Origin: Candidatus Nitrosopumilus sp.
GTDB taxonomy: Archaea; Thermoproteota; Nitrososphaeria; Nitrososphaerales; Nitrosopumilaceae
NCBI GenBank assembly: GCA_003702495.1
Contig: REGH01000001.1
Location: forward strand, 44,016 to 101,600
DNA: 57,585 nucleotides
Direction of reading: 5' to 3'
Positions 29,339 to 39,832 of this stretch are shown here, piece by piece. The position numbers and the translations under genes were made by a program. The notes under the pieces are model-generated. The model was not told the origin of the DNA and did no database searches. It was given only the letters and a program-made list of their open reading frames with translations. Each line of letters begins with the position of its first letter. Within the stretch, counting starts at the first letter, position 1.

Positions 29339-30689
29339 GGATTTTTACATTATTTTTCATTAACATCAATTCATTAACTGCGTCTTTTTTAAGGGCGCCA
29401 AAGAATTTCTCAATCATTCCCAAGCCTGCTACTATTTTGGGGGCATTTTCATTCACAAATTGGGTTCTCTCTGAATGGGTTTTAGGTCTATTTTCACGAT
29501 ATTTTTTGTAGACCTCGCCACCATCATAATCAACATAAGCAATTCTTGCACTAAAATCAGTTCTTTCTAAAACTAGACTATCCCCACCCACTATTGCAGT
29601 ATGGTATGGATGAACTATGAATGATTCAGATAATTTTTGTGAAGTTCTTATCCTAGCTTTTTGTAATTCTGGAGCATATGCATTAAAATCTGCCAATAGA
29701 TAGAATGTTGCTTCAGGTTTAGTTGCTTTGATTCCATCAATTGATGTTAATCTATGATAGGTGTACTCTCCCATTATTTTGTGTATGTTTCTTGTTATCT
29801 CAAAATATTCATCCATTTCTTGACTAATTTCAAATCCAGCTACTGCTGCATGTTGAATTGGTGTTGAAACTGCAGTATATTCAGTTGCAAGAATTTTTTT
29901 GAATTGTGCTCTAAGTTCTGTTGCATGTTGTGGGAAAATTACATATCCCAGTCTATATCCACCTGCAGCATGGGATTTTGACAAGCCATTTGTGACAAAT
30001 GTTCCCTCAGGATAGATTTTTCCCATACTGACAAATTTTGAAAAATCATATGTGGTTTGTGCATAGATTTCGTCTGAAATCACAGTAATGTTTAGTTCTC
30101 TACAAACATCAGCAATCTCTTCTAATTCTAATCGATTGTAAAGTAATCCTGTTGGATTGTGGGGGTTGTTTAGTATGAGGATTTTTTGTCTGTCTTGTAG
30201 TCTTAATGCTAGTCGTCTAAGATCATTTGGTGCAATCTTTTTGTTTGCACGGGTTGGTAACATGTGGTAGTTTTTCTTTAGGAATCTGATTTGTGGAAGG
30301 TATCCTAGCCATGCAGGGGTAGGTAGGATTACTGTTCCATGTAAAATTTCTAATAAATTAAAAATTAGTTCTTTTGTTCCAGGGCCAACATAGATTCTGT
30401 CGGGAGATACATCCATTCCAAAGTAATGTTTATTGTATTTTGAAATTGCATTTCTTAATTCAGGAATACCAGGAACTGCAGCATATTCCCCTTTGTGAAC
30501 ATTTTTGATTAATGCTTCTTGAATTAATCTAGGCACAGGGAAAGGAGATTGTCCAAATGCAAAGCCATAAAATCCAAAACCACATTCTGGATGAGTACAA
30601 TCAGAATGAAATTCTTGCAAAAATGTGTTTAATTTGAGATTTTCAGGCATCTCAATGTCTTCAACTTGTTGGTCAACTACAAATTTCAA
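29331..30689 (-). CDS. class I/II PLP-dependent aminotransferase
   Basis: LILNNPHNPTGLLYNRLELEEIADVCRELNITVISDEIYAQTTYD...TNGLSKSHAAGGYRLGY. Confidence 0.88.
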   Translation of the reverse strand: MKFVVDQQVEDIEMPENLKLNTFLQEFHSDCTHPECGFGFYGFAFGQSPFPVPRLIQEALIKNVHKGEYAAVPGIPELRNAISKYNKHYFGMDVSPDRIYVGPGTKELIFNLLEILHGTVILPTPAWLGYLPQIRFLKKNYHMLPTRANKKIAPNDLRRLALRLQDRQKILILNNPHNPTGLLYNRLELEEIADVCRELNITVISDEIYAQTTYDFSKFVSMGKIYPEGTFVTNGLSKSHAAGGYRLGYVIFPQHATELRAQFKKILATEYTAVSTPIQHAAVAGFEISQEMDEYFEITRNIHKIMGEYTYHRLTSIDGIKATKPEATFYLLADFNAYAPELQKARIRTSQKLSESFIVHPYHTAIVGGDSLVLERTDFSARIAYVDYDGGEVYKKYRENRPKTHSERTQFVNENAPKIVAGLGMIEKFFGALKKDAVNELMLMKNNVKIPN

Positions 30690-30758
30690 TGCTCAATATC
30701 AGCCATTTTGATTATTAGATAAAACGTGAATTAGAAAATATCAAAAAGTTAGTAATTA

Positions 30759-32684
30759 TTAACCAATTTTTGGAACCTCATCTAATATCTGAGGATTTTC
30801 TAGAGAGGATAAATCGCCTAGTTCTTTTCCAAGCAATTTTGATTTTAATAGTCTCCGCATAATTTTACCAGTTCTAGTTTTTGGCAAATCAGTTAATTGA
30901 AAAACAAATTTTGGTTTTGCAACTTTGCCAATTTTTTCTGAGATAAAATCAGAAACTGCTGATTCCAATTCAGAATCATCTTTGTTATCTGCAACAAAGA
31001 AAACGACAATTGCTTCACCAGTAAGATCATCAGGAATTGAAATTGACGCAGCATCAGAAATTTTTTCATGAGAAATTACAGTATGCTCGATTTCAGCAGT
31101 ACTCATTCTATGTCCTGAAACGTTAATCACATCATCTGTTCTTCCACGCATGTACCAAAGATCATCTTCATCAACAAAGACATAATCACCATGAAACCAA
31201 ATATTGTCAAAACGAGACCAATAGGTTTCAATGAATCGGTCGTTATCGTTTAGTAACCCTCTAGTCATTCCTGGCCAAGCAGATCTTATGATTAAATAAC
31301 CATTTTTGTTTTTTACAGAATTCCCATCATCATCTACGACATCAAGATTCATTCCAGGAACTGGAATTCCAACAGTGGATGGTTTTAGTTTCATTCCTGG
31401 AAAAACAGACAACATCGCACCACCAATTTCAGTTCCGCCAGATAAATTCATGATAGGTATTTTCTTATTTCCAACTTTTTCAAATAACCACCACCAAGAA
31501 TCTTCATCAAGGGGTTCTCCTGTAGTGGGAATATTCTTGATTTTGTCTAGGGAGAATTTTTTTAGTGGTTCTTCATTATTTTTCTTGAATAATCTTGTTG
31601 CAGTAGGAGAGATTCCAAATATTGTAGCATTATACTCTGAAAGAATTTGCCAGACCCTATCTGATTTTGGAAAATCCAATGCCCCATCATAAATTACTGA
31701 ACTAGCCCCCATGATCAACAATCCATAGACATTCCATACTAGACCGGTAATCCAACCAATGTCTGCAGGCCAAAACAACACATCTTGCGCCTGCAAATCT
31801 ATCAAATATGCTGCCTGGTGCCCGGCAAATACGGAAAAACCACCATGAACGTGTACAACACCCTTTGGTTTTCCAGTAGTACCTGAAGTATACAAGATAA
31901 AGAGAGGATCCTCTGAATCCATTATCTCAGTTGCACAACTAGAATTTTGAATTTCGACAAGTTCATCATAAAAAACAATGTTTTCTGAATTTTCATACGT
32001 GTCCACTCCTTTGTATTTTACAATAATGGTTTTTTCAACATGTGTGTCTTGAATAGCTTTTTGAATAGTTTCTTTTTGGGATATTGATTTTCCCTTTCTG
32101 CAAAATCCATCTGAAACAAAAAGAACTTTGGCATGACAATCTTGTAATCGTATGTGAAGTGATTCAGTACTATATCCTGAAAAGATCACAGTTTGTACTG
32201 CACCAATTTTAGCAGATGCAAGTATTGCCAAAATGGCTTCTTGTATCATTGGAAGATAAATTGCCACAACATCCCCTTTTTTAACACCAAGTGATTTTAG
32301 ACCATTTGCAAGTTTTGATACTTTATTGTCCAATTCTCGATATGTGAGTTTAGATGTTGTCCCATCTTCTGAAACAAAGTGGTATGCAATTTTATCTGGA
32401 GTTAATTTTACAAACTTTTCAACGGTAGATTTGTAGATATTTGTTTTACCATCTACAAACCAATTAGAATATGCGGTTCCATTTGAGGAATCTAGTATTT
32501 GTGAATAGGGTGAATCCCAAACTATCCCAATGTCTTTATCTACTTCTTGCCAAAACCATTCGGTTTCATCTTTTGCCTTTTTTGACAATTCAGATAATGA
32601 AGATAATCCATGTTTTTGCATAAAACGAAAGATGTTGGATTCTTCAACTTGGTTTTGTGTTGGAACAAACTCAAAATTTGACAA
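30759..32684 (-). CDS. AMP-forming acetyl-/acyl-CoA synthetase
   Basis: FILYTSGTTGKPKGVVHVHGG, GDYVFVDEDDLWYMRGRTDDVINVSGHRMSTAEIE, PKTRTGKIMRRLLK. Confidence 0.92.
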   Translation of the reverse strand: MSNFEFVPTQNQVEESNIFRFMQKHGLSSLSELSKKAKDETEWFWQEVDKDIGIVWDSPYSQILDSSNGTAYSNWFVDGKTNIYKSTVEKFVKLTPDKIAYHFVSEDGTTSKLTYRELDNKVSKLANGLKSLGVKKGDVVAIYLPMIQEAILAILASAKIGAVQTVIFSGYSTESLHIRLQDCHAKVLFVSDGFCRKGKSISQKETIQKAIQDTHVEKTIIVKYKGVDTYENSENIVFYDELVEIQNSSCATEIMDSEDPLFILYTSGTTGKPKGVVHVHGGFSVFAGHQAAYLIDLQAQDVLFWPADIGWITGLVWNVYGLLIMGASSVIYDGALDFPKSDRVWQILSEYNATIFGISPTATRLFKKNNEEPLKKFSLDKIKNIPTTGEPLDEDSWWWLFEKVGNKKIPIMNLSGGTEIGGAMLSVFPGMKLKPSTVGIPVPGMNLDVVDDDGNSVKNKNGYLIIRSAWPGMTRGLLNDNDRFIETYWSRFDNIWFHGDYVFVDEDDLWYMRGRTDDVINVSGHRMSTAEIEHTVISHEKISDAASISIPDDLTGEAIVVFFVADNKDDSELESAVSDFISEKIGKVAKPKFVFQLTDLPKTRTGKIMRRLLKSKLLGKELGDLSSLENPQILDEVPKIG

Positions 32685-32727
32685 GATTTAATTTGTAAAG
32701 TCAGATGGAATCTAAAAAGATTTTAGA

Positions 32728-32991
32728 TTAAGATATGTCAATTCCAAGACGGCGTGCACATGCAATTGCTGCCTTACCATGATCCTCAGTGATTCCTGCT
32801 TTTTCAAATTCCTTTATTCGTTTTGAACCCGAAAATGTTGTATTTTCATGATAATATTCCCTCAAAATCACGCCTATTTGATCATCTAATCTTTTTCTTG
32901 TAGCATCATTCATGCCTGCCTGAAGCACAGTAGCGTCAGAAGTTGCTAAAATTTTGATAAATTCTATATCCTCAAGAGATAGTTCAGACAT
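32728..32991 (-). CDS. hypothetical protein downstream of gatB
   Basis: 87-aa ORF. Confidence 0.6.
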   Translation of the reverse strand: MSELSLEDIEFIKILATSDATVLQAGMNDATRKRLDDQIGVILREYYHENTTFSGSKRIKEFEKAGITEDHGKAAIACARRLGIDIS

Positions 32992-32994
32992 TTC

Positions 32995-34398
32995 TCATTC
33001 AATTTGTTTTTTGAGTAAATCTAGGGTAAGTTTAGGATCTGCCTTGCCTTTGGTTTTTTGCATGACCTTACCTACAAGATAGTTTATGGTTTGAGGATTT
33101 GATTTTGCTTGTTGTACTGCTTGAGGTTCTTCTGAAATCACATCTTTGATTATAGTGAGCAATTCTGATTCATCAGATACATTACCTAAATCAAGATCAG
33201 ACATTACTTGAGATAGATCTTTTCCAGTTTTCACAATCTCATACAATGCATTTTTGGCAGAGTTTCTTGAAATCTTTCCTGCTTGAATTGCATTAGCCAA
33301 ATCTCTCAAATGTGTGGAAGTTATCTTTGAGGCCTCACGTTTTTCTCGAGTATCAACCAACCCCATCAAATCAGTTGTTATAATATTTGCAATTTCTTTT
33401 GCATTTGATTCTGTATGAGAATCCTCAAATAAATCAGAATAAAATTTGTCAGATGACAAAACATCTGCAACCTGATTTGGAATATTGTATTTTGAAACAT
33501 ATCTTTCTTTTTTGGAACTAATACTTTCAGGCATTTGAGATTTTAATTTTTCTTGAATTGTTGGATCGATTGTAACCCATGGTATGTCTCCCTCCAAGAA
33601 ATAACGATAATCTAGTGCTTCTTCTTTGGAACGAGATGAGATAGTTATTTTTCTTTTATCATCCCAATGACGTGTCTCTTGTGCAATTTCAATCGCTCTA
33701 GAATGCAAACTCTCTTGTCGAGTAATTTCAAAGTGAACTGCTTTTTCTAAATCGTGGAATGAGCCTATATTTTTTATCTCAACTTTCTTTCCGCCTTCAA
33801 TGGAAACATTAGCATCTGCTCTCATCGCACCTTCCAAACTAGGATCAGATACCCCCAGATTCTCTAGTAAATCAGACAAGATGTTGAGAAACTCTCGTAC
33901 TTGTTTTGGACTCTCAAAATCTGGCTCAGTTACTATCTCAACTAGAGGTGTACCAGCACGGTTGTAATCAACAAGAGTGATTTGATTTTTAGAAGAACTT
34001 CCCTCATAAATGAGCCTACCAGGATCTTCTTCAAGTTGAATTCTGGTAATTCTAATTTTCTTATCTCCAACCATGATTGAGCCAGTTCCACCCACACTAG
34101 TATCTCCATAGATGTTTAGTTGGGTGATTTGGAAATTTTTTGGCAAATCAGGATAAAAATAGTTTTTTCTAAAAAATGCAATTTTTTCAGGAGTAGAGCA
34201 GTTTAGTGCCATTGCAATCATTGTTGCTTTTTTTACAGCATCTTGATTTAGTCGAGGTAAACTTCCAGGTAATCCCATGCAAACAGGACAAATGTTTTCA
34301 TTAATTTCAAATTGACGATAATTTGCTTTACATGAACAGAACAATTTACTTTCAAGGTTTGTTAATTGACAGTGAATTTCTAAACCAATCTTGGTCAT
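32995..34398 (-). CDS. gatB: Asp/Glu-tRNA amidotransferase subunit B
   Basis: MTKIGLEIHCQLTNLESKLFCSC...CPVCMGLPGSLPRLN...VDYNRAGTPLVEIVTEPD. Confidence 0.96.
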   Translation of the reverse strand: MTKIGLEIHCQLTNLESKLFCSCKANYRQFEINENICPVCMGLPGSLPRLNQDAVKKATMIAMALNCSTPEKIAFFRKNYFYPDLPKNFQITQLNIYGDTSVGGTGSIMVGDKKIRITRIQLEEDPGRLIYEGSSSKNQITLVDYNRAGTPLVEIVTEPDFESPKQVREFLNILSDLLENLGVSDPSLEGAMRADANVSIEGGKKVEIKNIGSFHDLEKAVHFEITRQESLHSRAIEIAQETRHWDDKRKITISSRSKEEALDYRYFLEGDIPWVTIDPTIQEKLKSQMPESISSKKERYVSKYNIPNQVADVLSSDKFYSDLFEDSHTESNAKEIANIITTDLMGLVDTREKREASKITSTHLRDLANAIQAGKISRNSAKNALYEIVKTGKDLSQVMSDLDLGNVSDESELLTIIKDVISEEPQAVQQAKSNPQTINYLVGKVMQKTKGKADPKLTLDLLKKQIE

Positions 34399-35840
34399 AT
34401 TGGAACCTCCGGTAGTTTTACAGTTTGCTCCAATGCATTTGCAGCTTGAAGTAAAATTTTATCATTATTAGAATCTGCCAGTAATTGAATTCCAATTGGC
34501 AGTCCATTTGAAACAGCAAAAGGGACTGAGATTGCTGGTTTTCCCGTGAGGTTTGCAGTTACAGTGTTAATATCAACTAGGAACAATGCAACAGGATCAT
34601 CAATTTTTTCCCCAAGTTTGAATGGCAGGATTGGAACAGTTGGGGCAATTAACAAATCATATTTTTTGAACGCATCATTGATCTCTTTAGTAAGTTTACT
34701 TTTTACTTTGAGTGCTTTGAGAAAATATTTACCTGCATGTCCTGCGGATGGAACAAATCCACCAATAATCATTCTTCTTGTAACTTCAGGTCCAAAGTTC
34801 TTTCTTGCTTTTTGAATGTAAGAGTTAAACTCGTATCCTTCAAGTGAGAAATCATATCCATATCTCAAGTTATCATATCTAGCCAAGTTACTACCCGCCT
34901 CAGTTGCAGTAATGGTATAGTATGCAGCAACAGAGTATTTCACCATGTCAAGTGATACTTCTTCGCATATTGCACCTAATCCTTCAAGTTTTGATATTGC
35001 ATCATTTGTCGCAGATACGACTGCAGGATCAGTTCCTTCAGCCATCATCTCTTTGATAATGCCTATTTTCTTACCTTCAACACCAGAATCTATGCCTAAA
35101 AGATAGTCCTCGTTTTTGTTATCAACCGTTGTATTATCATTAGGATCTAATCCCGTAATCATATTTAGTAAAAATGCAGTATCTTTGACAGTTCTAGTAA
35201 CAGGTCCAATCTGCTCAATACTGTTTGCGTATGAAATTAGACCATATCTACTAATCAAACCATATGTGGGTTTGTAGCCTACCGTAGAACAAAAGCTTGC
35301 AGGGTTTCTAACAGAACCCCCAGTATCAGAACCAAGGGATGCCACACATTCAAATGCGCTTACAGAAACAGCGCTACCGCCAGATGAACCACCAGGGGTG
35401 TAATCCACATTCCAGGGATTTTTGCTTGGACCATATGCACTAAATTCAGTTGTCAAGCCCATTGCAAATTCATCCATGTTTGCTTTTCCGATAAAAATTG
35501 CATCTTGTTCTTTCAGTTTTGAAATCACAGTTGCATCATATGGGGCAACAAAATTCTCAAGCATTTTTGAGGCACATGTTGTCTTACTGTCTTTGATACA
35601 CATGTTGTCTTTAATTGAAATTGGCATTCCAAAACATGCACCGACTTTTTTCCCCGATTTTATTTTTTTATCGATATCTCTTGCCTGATTAATTGCGTTA
35701 TCATTTACAGACAAAAATGCATGCAGTTTTTCATCAATATTGTGAATGTGTTCTAAAGTTGCTGCAGTAAAATCTTCAGCAGAGATGTTTCCATTTTGTA
35801 CTTCTTGTACATAGCTTAAAGCAGAAATTTTGAGATTCAT
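34395..35840 (-). CDS. gatA: Asp/Glu-tRNA amidotransferase subunit A
   Basis: MPISIKDNMC, PGGSSGGSAVSVSAFECVASLGSDTGGSVRNPASFC. Confidence 0.96.
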   Translation of the reverse strand: MNLKISALSYVQEVQNGNISAEDFTAATLEHIHNIDEKLHAFLSVNDNAINQARDIDKKIKSGKKVGACFGMPISIKDNMCIKDSKTTCASKMLENFVAPYDATVISKLKEQDAIFIGKANMDEFAMGLTTEFSAYGPSKNPWNVDYTPGGSSGGSAVSVSAFECVASLGSDTGGSVRNPASFCSTVGYKPTYGLISRYGLISYANSIEQIGPVTRTVKDTAFLLNMITGLDPNDNTTVDNKNEDYLLGIDSGVEGKKIGIIKEMMAEGTDPAVVSATNDAISKLEGLGAICEEVSLDMVKYSVAAYYTITATEAGSNLARYDNLRYGYDFSLEGYEFNSYIQKARKNFGPEVTRRMIIGGFVPSAGHAGKYFLKALKVKSKLTKEINDAFKKYDLLIAPTVPILPFKLGEKIDDPVALFLVDINTVTANLTGKPAISVPFAVSNGLPIGIQLLADSNNDKILLQAANALEQTVKLPEVPI

Positions 35841-36106
35841 TATGACATCTTTGGAGCTCGAACATAGGTTCCTTTGTAGTGATTTAGTTTTTCAATGAGT
35901 TTTTCATCAAATGGAATGTGTTTATCTTCACGTAGAGCAGTAATAGGAATTTCCTGCATAAATATTTCTTCATCTTCAACTCCAGCAGAATCCAAAATGT
36001 CAAAATAATCAATCATGGCATGTACCTTGTCTACATACTCTTTATGATCATCTACTTCTATTTTCATTAATTTTGCTACTTTTTCAATCTCTTCTTCTGT
36101 AACCAT
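35840..36106 (-). CDS. gatC: Asp/Glu-tRNA amidotransferase subunit C
   Basis: MVTEEEIEKVAKLMKIEV...MIDYFDILDSAGVE... and position next to gatA. Confidence 0.88.
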   Translation of the reverse strand: MVTEEEIEKVAKLMKIEVDDHKEYVDKVHAMIDYFDILDSAGVEDEEIFMQEIPITALREDKHIPFDEKLIEKLNHYKGTYVRAPKMS

Positions 36107-36116
36107 TTTACCACAC

Positions 36117-37427
36117 CTATGGTGTTAGTCTATCAACATCTCTTGGATAAAATGTTACATCACGAATGTTTTCTGTGCCTGTCAAAGCCATAATTAGCCT
36201 CTCAAGACCAATACCGCATCCAGCATGAGGAGGAACTCCATAATCAAATGCACCGAGATGGTACTCAAATGCATCAGTGTTCATACCTTTGTTTTTCATT
36301 CTCTCAGCTAGTTCATCGCGTTTTTCAATTCTTGTACTGCCAGAAGATAATTCCAAATCGCCAAACATCAAATCAAATGATTCAGAAATTTTCGGGTTAG
36401 ATTTACTATCTTTAACATAGAAGGGTTTTGGAGCTAATGGCCAATCTTTGATAAAGTAAAATCCTTCAAGACCTATTTTTTTGAGGTTTGATGGATATAG
36501 GTCATCACCCCATTCTGTTTTTGCACCGGCCTTTTGCATTTTATCAACCAGTTCATCGTAGGAATATTGAGGTATTGAATCAGGAGTTTCTGGAATTGTA
36601 AATTCGGTGTCAGGATTTTCTTTTGCATAATCAGTTACTGTTTTAATTGAAATTTTGATAATTTCTTCAATTCTATTCATCACATCATTGTAATCGACAA
36701 ATGCTTCTTCCAAATCAATAGATATTGCTTCGGCAAGATGACGATTAGTTCTTGATGGTTCTGCTCTAAAGATAGGGGCAATCTCAAATACTTTTTCAAA
36801 ACTCATTGTGAGTTGTTCTTTGTACAATTGCGGACTCTGAGCTAAGAATGCTTCTTTGTTATAGTAAAATATTGGAAATAGTGCAGCACCACCTTCAGTA
36901 GCTGTTGCAATCATTTTTGGGGTATTGATTTCAACAAAATTTTGATCATTAAAGTAGCTACGAATTGATTTTAAAACCAGGCTTCTTGTGTTGAAGATAT
37001 GTTGTAGTACTTTTCGTCTAAGATCAATTGGTCTTACCTCTAATCTTGTATCAATGTTTTTGACAGTCTTGGCTATGGGTTCAAAGGGAGGAATTTTTTC
37101 AACCTCGGAAAATACTCTGAGTTCAGTTGGAACTATTTCATAACCGCTAGGCGCTTTTTCAGAGGATTTCACATTTCCAGTAATCGCAATTGAAGAATGT
37201 GCTTTTAAGGAGGATATTTTTTCACGTACATCATCAGGACAATCTCCTTTCTTTGCAACAATAGAGACATCACCATTTTTGTCTCGAATGGTAGCAAAAC
37301 TGATGTTTCCATGTCCCCTGACAGTCAGAACCCATCCCATGACAGTAACTTGTGTACCATCCATTGATGAGTTAAGTTCATCTGAATAATGAGATCTACG
37401 TAAATTTCCAAGCTCAGTTTCTATCAA
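36117..37427 (-). CDS. aspS: aspartyl-tRNA synthetase
   Basis: VTVMGWVLTVRGHGNISFATIRD, FVEINTPKMIATATEGGAALF, FLAQSPQLYKEQL, IFRAEPSRTNRHLAE, GCGIGLERLIMALTG. Confidence 0.94.
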   Translation of the reverse strand: MIETELGNLRRSHYSDELNSSMDGTQVTVMGWVLTVRGHGNISFATIRDKNGDVSIVAKKGDCPDDVREKISSLKAHSSIAITGNVKSSEKAPSGYEIVPTELRVFSEVEKIPPFEPIAKTVKNIDTRLEVRPIDLRRKVLQHIFNTRSLVLKSIRSYFNDQNFVEINTPKMIATATEGGAALFPIFYYNKEAFLAQSPQLYKEQLTMSFEKVFEIAPIFRAEPSRTNRHLAEAISIDLEEAFVDYNDVMNRIEEIIKISIKTVTDYAKENPDTEFTIPETPDSIPQYSYDELVDKMQKAGAKTEWGDDLYPSNLKKIGLEGFYFIKDWPLAPKPFYVKDSKSNPKISESFDLMFGDLELSSGSTRIEKRDELAERMKNKGMNTDAFEYHLGAFDYGVPPHAGCGIGLERLIMALTGTENIRDVTFYPRDVDRLTP

Positions 37428-37471
37428 ATTACTCTATTCCATATTTCATGGTGTAATTAATTTTTATATTC

Positions 37472-37494
37472 AAAATTGGTAAATGTCCAATTTT
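37472..37494. promoter_or_regulatory. inverted repeat AAAATTGG-N7-CCAATTTT
   Basis: Perfect 8-bp arms upstream of the 37536 ORF. Confidence 0.5.
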
Positions 37495-37535
37495 CATAAT
37501 GCTTATAGCCAGTACCAATTCCACACCAAAACAAG

Positions 37536-37721
37536 ATGGACGTACTAATGGCAATTGTTATTGGTTTTATCATCGTAGTAGCAGGATATGTTGGATATCA
37601 TGCATCGCAAGCACCACCTGAAGCTGGTGGACATGATATATCACCTGAATTAGAGGTCTTTAATACAGAGACTAAATCTATGCAGTCATTTAATCAAGTA
37701 ACGATAAAGTCGGTATCTTGA
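37536..37721 (+). CDS. small membrane-anchored hypothetical protein
   Basis: 61 aa with an N-terminal TM. Confidence 0.65.
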   Translation: MDVLMAIVIGFIIVVAGYVGYHASQAPPEAGGHDISPELEVFNTETKSMQSFNQVTIKSVS

Positions 37722-37769
37722 GATCAACAATAAATTTACATTAATTTACCAGTAATCTACATAATTTTC

Positions 37770-37979
37770 ATGACCCTTTCAAATAAAGAAAAACTAGTAG
37801 CAGTAATTTCAAATGGAATAGCAGTGTTTTCTTTATTGCAAGAAAGAGAAGAACTTCCAAAAAACACAACAATGTATGATTTTGTATTAAAGGTAATTCC
37901 CGAAGATCTCAAATCAGAACTCAGTGTGGAGTTAATAGATGAAGTTTTCCAATATGTTACATCCGCACATAGTTCATAA
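37770..37979 (+). CDS. hypothetical protein
   Basis: 69-aa ORF. Confidence 0.55.
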   Translation: MTLSNKEKLVAVISNGIAVFSLLQEREELPKNTTMYDFVLKVIPEDLKSELSVELIDEVFQYVTSAHSS

Positions 37980-38006
37980 AGTACAGAATTCTAGAGTAGT
38001 CATAAT

Positions 38007-39032
38007 ATGACCTCAATTGCAACATTAGGTTCTCACTGTTCATTGCAAGTTCTCAAAGGTGCAAAAGATGAAGGGTTGAAAACAATTCTAGTTTGTGAGA
38101 AAAAGCGTGAAAAATTATACCGTAGATTTCCATTTATTGATGAATTAATCATAGTAGACAAATTCAGAGAAGTCCTTGATGAAAAAGTCCAGGCAACTCT
38201 AGAGAAAAATGATGCAGTGTTAATTCCCCATGGAACATTGATTGCTCAGATGAGTTCTGATGAAATTGAATCTATCAAAACTCCAATCTTTGGTAACAAA
38301 TGGATTCTCAGGTGGGAGTCAGACAGAGAGATGAAAGAAAAACTCATGAGAGAAGCTACTCTTCCAATGCCAAAACCAGTTACAAATCCTAGTGAGATTG
38401 AAAAATTATCAATAGTAAAAAGACAAGGCGCAGCTGGAGGTAAAGGATATTTCATGGCAGCAAATGAGGATGATTACAATACAAAAAGAAATCAATTGAT
38501 TTCAGAAGGAGTTATTTCTAAAGATGAAACACTATACATTCAAGAATATGCTGCAGGTGTTTTAGCATACTTGACATTTTTCTATTCTCCACTAAAAGAA
38601 GAGTTAGAATTCTATGGAGTTGATCAAAGACACGAATCAGATATTGAGGGTTTGGGAAGAATCCCAGCTGAGCAACAAATGAAATCAAACAAAGTTCCAT
38701 CATTCAATGTAATTGGAAATAGCCCTCTAGTTTTACGTGAATCATTACTAGATGAAGTATACACGATGGGTGAGAATTTTGTTGAAGCATCAAAAAGAAT
38801 AGTGGCACCTGGTATGAACGGTCCATTTTGTATAGAAGGAGTATATGATGAGAATGCACAATTCACATCATTTGAGTTCTCAGCAAGAATTGTTGCAGGT
38901 TCTAACATCTACATGGATGGTTCTCCATACTACAATCTGCTATTCAATGAAACCATGAGTATGGGGAAAAGAATAGCAAGGGAAGTAAAGACAGCAACAG
39001 AAACAAATCAGTTAGATAAAGTTACAACCTAA
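38007..39032 (+). CDS. purP: formate-dependent FAICAR synthetase (PurP-like)
   Basis: IATLGSHCSLQVLKGAKDEGLKTILVCEKKREKLYRRFPFIDELIIVD...ATP-grasp; FSARIVAGSNIYMDGSPY. Confidence 0.9.
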   Translation: MTSIATLGSHCSLQVLKGAKDEGLKTILVCEKKREKLYRRFPFIDELIIVDKFREVLDEKVQATLEKNDAVLIPHGTLIAQMSSDEIESIKTPIFGNKWILRWESDREMKEKLMREATLPMPKPVTNPSEIEKLSIVKRQGAAGGKGYFMAANEDDYNTKRNQLISEGVISKDETLYIQEYAAGVLAYLTFFYSPLKEELEFYGVDQRHESDIEGLGRIPAEQQMKSNKVPSFNVIGNSPLVLRESLLDEVYTMGENFVEASKRIVAPGMNGPFCIEGVYDENAQFTSFEFSARIVAGSNIYMDGSPYYNLLFNETMSMGKRIAREVKTATETNQLDKVTT

Positions 39033-39034
39033 AA

Positions 39035-39832
39035 TCAATTATTTTTTGCAGTAACTTCCATTCCATGTTGAGACTTTATGATATACTTGTCTCTAATTTT
39101 GACACTAACCCAGTCAATTATCAATACTGCTGCCAAAACTACCAACATAAAGACGGCAGCTTTTCCATATTCAAAGAACTTGATGTAATTGATAATGTAA
39201 AATCCAATTCCACCTGCGCCGACTAGTCCCAGAATACTTGTTTGACGCACATTGTAGTCAAACATGTAAAGCATCTGACTCAATAAATGAGATGCAGATT
39301 CAGGAATCACAACATATCTGATTAACTGCCATTTTGAGACACCGATTGAACTTACTGCATCCATAGGATCTGAATCAATTGTTTCAATTGCCTCATACTG
39401 CAATTTTGCGACAAATCCTATCGTATACATGATAATTGCTAGAACCCCTGCAAATGGTCCCAATCCAACCATAATTACAAACAAAATTGCCCAAAGAATT
39501 GATGGAAATGTACGGATTGCTGCCAACAATGCACGAATTGGAGCATAAACATACTTGCTGTTGAGATTTCTTGCTGCAAGCATACTCAATGGTAATGCAA
39601 TTGCAACACCAACAATTGTTCCAATAAAGGCCATCTGAATAGTTTCAAACATTGCCCAAAGAGCAGTAGGAATGTATTTTGATTCAACTTCGAGCATCTC
39701 TTCAGCTACAATTCCAAGATTTGGCAACCCTTGAACAAAGTCAACAGGATTGGCATCTATGTTGTAAGAGGCTGCAACAAGTAACGCAATGATAATTCCG
39801 ATGACGATGTTATTTTTTGGTGTCATCAGCAT
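39035..39832 (-). CDS. phnE: phosphonate ABC transporter permease
   Basis: Multi-TM permease; RALLAAIRTFPSILWAILFVIMVGLGPFAGVLA; YNVRQTSILGLVGAGGIGFYI. Confidence 0.92.
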   Translation of the reverse strand: MLMTPKNNIVIGIIIALLVAASYNIDANPVDFVQGLPNLGIVAEEMLEVESKYIPTALWAMFETIQMAFIGTIVGVAIALPLSMLAARNLNSKYVYAPIRALLAAIRTFPSILWAILFVIMVGLGPFAGVLAIIMYTIGFVAKLQYEAIETIDSDPMDAVSSIGVSKWQLIRYVVIPESASHLLSQMLYMFDYNVRQTSILGLVGAGGIGFYIINYIKFFEYGKAAVFMLVVLAAVLIIDWVSVKIRDKYIIKSQHGMEVTAKNN

